Part shown: positions 5,236 through 6,384 of the stretch, one piece after another | How the letters are laid out: each line of letters begins with the position of its first letter | Numbering within the stretch: the stretch's first letter is position 1 | NCBI GenBank assembly: GCA_031282665.1 | Contig: JAITDH010000133.1 | Location: 1 to 6,384 of the forward strand | DNA length: 6,384 nt | Source of the DNA: Zoogloeaceae bacterium | Lineage (GTDB): Bacteria > Pseudomonadota > Gammaproteobacteria > Burkholderiales > Rhodocyclaceae | Direction: 5' to 3' | The notes under the pieces: model-generated | Told to the model about the DNA's origin: nothing | The model's input: only the letters and a program-made list of their open reading frames with translations | Database searches by the model: none | Program-made: the position numbers and the translations under genes

Positions 5236-5898
5236 CTATTTCGTTTTTTCTCCGACAACCTTTCTGGCAACCTTTTTTGAAACATTGGGGAGGGTTCCAT
5301 CCGGCGGCAGGGTTTCGACGAACGAGGGCCGTGTCACCAATTGCGCATACAGGCTGGACAGGGCCGGGTAACGTTCGCTCCAATCCTCGCCCCAACCATC
5401 TTCCGGACAGGAAAGACGCAGGTAGTCGAGCGCCGCGCCGAGCGAGAGATCGGCCATGCTGAGCGCATTGCCGACGCAGAACGGGCGCTTGCCGAGATCC
5501 TGTTCGAGGAAATCGAGGGTGCGGGCGATGTTTTCCCTTGCTTCCCTTGCCCTTTCGCCCTTGCGGGCGAGGGTCTTCATCGTCGCGACGATCAGGGCGT
5601 TGGCGGCGGCTTCCCAGCGATTGACCATCGCCCGTTCGCGGTTGGCGGCGGGGAGGAGTTTCTTGTTGGGAGAAAGATTGTCGATATATTCGGTCAGCAC
5701 CCGGTCGTCGAACAGCAGGGTGCCATCGTCGAGCGCAAGAACCGGCAATTTTCCCGCCGGGCCGTCCGGCAGGGCGGCGATGACCTGGGCCAGTTCATCG
5801 TCGGGATGATCTTCCTGAGCGCATTCGATCTTCTTTTCGGCAAGGATGATCCGCACCTTGCGCGCGTAGGGATTATCCAAGGAGCCTATCAGTTTCAT
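5236..5898 (-). CDS. Glutathione S-transferase family protein
   Basis: The 220-residue protein has an N-terminal thioredoxin-like domain (1-75) and an all-helical C-terminal domain (about 88-195). SLDNPYARKVRIILAEK (6-22) is the first strand-helix unit, GKLPVL (49-54) carries the conserved cis-proline P52, and SMADLSLGAAL (147-157) is the N-capping box of the C-terminal fold. The usual Glu/Asp-Ser pair that binds the glutathione gamma-glutamyl group appears as D64-D65 (LLFDDRVLTEYID), so the Ser is replaced. The protein may be a non-classical GST or a SspA-like relative rather than a typical conjugating enzyme. A C-terminal basic extension (KKVARKVVGEKTK) follows the fold. The ATG at 5898 has GGA 6 nt upstream and a TATAAT further upstream. 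Substrate is unknown. Confidence 0.88.
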   Translation of the reverse strand: MKLIGSLDNPYARKVRIILAEKKIECAQEDHPDDELAQVIAALPDGPAGKLPVLALDDGTLLFDDRVLTEYIDNLSPNKKLLPAANRERAMVNRWEAAANALIVATMKTLARKGERAREARENIARTLDFLEQDLGKRPFCVGNALSMADLSLGAALDYLRLSCPEDGWGEDWSERYPALSSLYAQLVTRPSFVETLPPDGTLPNVSKKVARKVVGEKTK

Positions 5899-5924
5899 CG
5901 CTTATCCGCGAATCAAAAAACGTA

Positions 5925-5930
5925 ATTATA
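5925..5930 (-). promoter_or_regulatory. Candidate -10 box for the GST gene
   Basis: The minus strand reads TATAAT from 5930 to 5925, a perfect -10 consensus, placing the start near 5918 with a leader of about 20 nt. No good -35 is present at 16-18 bp (gaacga at 17 bp). Confidence 0.4.
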
Positions 5931-5969
5931 GCGACATTCGGGGGAGATCGTTCGACTTACGGGATGTAA

Positions 5970-6118
5970 CAGTCAGGGATCAGGAGACAGAGGACAGAGC
6001 GGCTTTGTCGTCTGTAATCTGTAATCAGAAGACCCACGCCAACTGACTACTGATCCATAGACCACAAAGCGAGCGTAGCAAGCGCTCTGTCCTCTGTCCT
6101 CCACTTTTAATTGTACCC
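5970..6118. repeat. Imperfect palindromic repeat unit with 7-bp CAG words
   Basis: This fills most of the 337-bp gap between the GST gene and the vgrG-like gene, where I see no coding sequence other than an 18-codon ORF at 6159-6215. The left side is four 7-mers ending in CAG (cagtcag, ggatcag, gagacag, aggacag; 5970-5997). The right side carries the same words inverted: ctctgtc twice at 6085-6098, and ctgacta ctgatcc at 6043-6056. Arms 5985-6001 and 6083-6099 pair at 16 of 17 positions, and gctttgt (6002-6008) pairs with acaaagc (6064-6070). A tandem ctgtaat lies at 6012-6025. The right end (6098-6118) is nearly the same as the terminal repeat of the element at 79-242. Confidence 0.65.
6098..6118 (-). 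repeat. Second copy of the MITE-type end sequence
   Basis: Read on the minus strand this begins GGGTACAATTAAAAGTGGAG. It differs from the end of the 5' element by one or two substitutions in the GGGTRCRATTAA part and shares AAAGTGGAGG. No matching opposite end and no flanking direct repeat are visible, so this is a solo or degenerate end, or a related element type. Confidence 0.7.
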
Positions 6119-6140
6119 AGTGGCAAGTTGTTGTTCCACC

Positions 6141-6167
6141 TGTTATCATATTTTTGTTATGATAACA
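6141..6167. promoter_or_regulatory. Palindromic operator candidate over an extended -10 promoter
   Basis: tgttatcata (6141-6150) and tatgataaca (6158-6167) are perfect 10-bp inverted repeats around a 7-bp spacer. The right arm contains TATGAT (6158-6163) preceded by TG and one base (6155-6157), an extended -10 promoter pointing toward the vgrG-like gene, with a start near 6170 and a leader of about 65 nt. A dimeric regulator binding the palindrome would cover the -10. No clear -35 is seen at the right distance. Confidence 0.4.
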
Positions 6168-6235
6168 TCCCAGTATCCTGAGGCGCTTGTGAGCCTGCCC
6201 AAGGCCGCCTCGTAAAATGAAATCGAGTCCTTGCC

Positions 6236-6384
6236 ATGACCCCTTCTTTATTGACCCAAACGAGCCGGTTTTATGATTTGCAGACGCCGCTGGGTGCTGA
6301 CGTCCTGGTGCTGGAGCGTTTTTCGGGTTATGAACGGATAGACGAGGGGGGCTTTTGTTTTGAGGTGCAGGCGCTGAGCACGGA
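6236..6384 (+). CDS. VgrG / TssI-like spike protein, N-terminal fragment (runs off the window)
   Basis: An ATG at 6236 opens a frame with no stop to the window edge (49 codons). FYDLQTPLGADVLVLERFSG followed within 20 residues by FEVQALST matches the N-terminal gp27-like start of VgrG and phage late-control D proteins, where LQTPLG, a central FSG-x-E and a closing F-x-V-x-x-LS recur. VgrG forms the trimeric needle tip of type VI secretion systems and often carries or loads effectors. The start has no strong Shine-Dalgarno sequence. The first residues (MTPSLLTQTSR) are compatible with the family. Only the beginning is visible, so a C-terminal effector domain cannot be judged. Confidence 0.75.
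   Translation, partial: MTPSLLTQTSRFYDLQTPLGADVLVLERFSGYERIDEGGFCFEVQALST

Noticed and set aside
6121..6136. Sigma-54 promoter (TGGCA ... TTGT) before vgrG
   Set aside because: The -12 element lacks the essential GC and the spacing from the -24 GG is off by one.

Overview
The window is GC-rich (by eye about 60%) with strong G/C wobble bias, and its gene content fits the chromosome of a betaproteobacterium, perhaps near Rhodocyclales or Nitrosomonadales. The closest recalled matches are a Pseudomonas/betaproteobacterial-type LysC, a Pseudomonas-type ThrH, and the lysC to tRNA-Ser order seen in betaproteobacteria. Species cannot be assigned from sequence reading alone.

Plus strand, 1-2340: the last codons of an unidentified upstream gene (stop at 45-47) are followed by a 164-bp non-coding palindromic element (79-242). 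It has ~25-bp terminal inverted repeats and is bracketed by a perfect 9-bp direct repeat (70-78 and 243-251), the signature of a MITE-like insertion. Then come lysC (323-1552), which contains a probable internal start for a separate regulatory beta subunit, a tRNA-Ser(GCU) gene with encoded CCA (1598-1691) and its own good sigma-70 promoter directly after the lysC stop, and thrH (1738-2340, GTG start). LysC and ThrH are both enzymes of aspartate/threonine metabolism; ThrH is also a phosphoserine phosphatase in its family.

Minus strand, 5898-2356: five genes read leftward and converge on thrH with only 15 bp between stop codons. In transcription order they are a glutathione S-transferase family protein, a bacteriohemerythrin with all seven iron ligands, a single-MCE-domain MlaD-like protein, its PqiC/DUF330-type lipoprotein partner (4-bp ATGA overlap), and a CbiM-like integral membrane protein. 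The MCE/lipoprotein pair suggests envelope lipid transport, but the usual ATPase and permease genes are absent here. The gap between the lipoprotein gene and the CbiM-like gene consists entirely of short tandem repeats.

Right edge, 5899-6384: a 337-bp intergenic region holds a promoter for the GST gene, a repeat unit built from 7-bp words ending in CAG that terminates in the same end sequence as the 5' element, and a 10-bp-arm palindrome overlapping an extended -10 promoter. The window ends inside the N-terminus of a VgrG/phage-D-like gene (6236 onward), so a type VI secretion or contractile-injection locus may begin here.

The core genes are ordinary. The most noteworthy material is non-coding: the MITE with its intact target duplication, the related end and heptad array near 6 kb, the all-repeat intergenic spacer at 3037-3090, and the operator-like palindrome ahead of vgrG.
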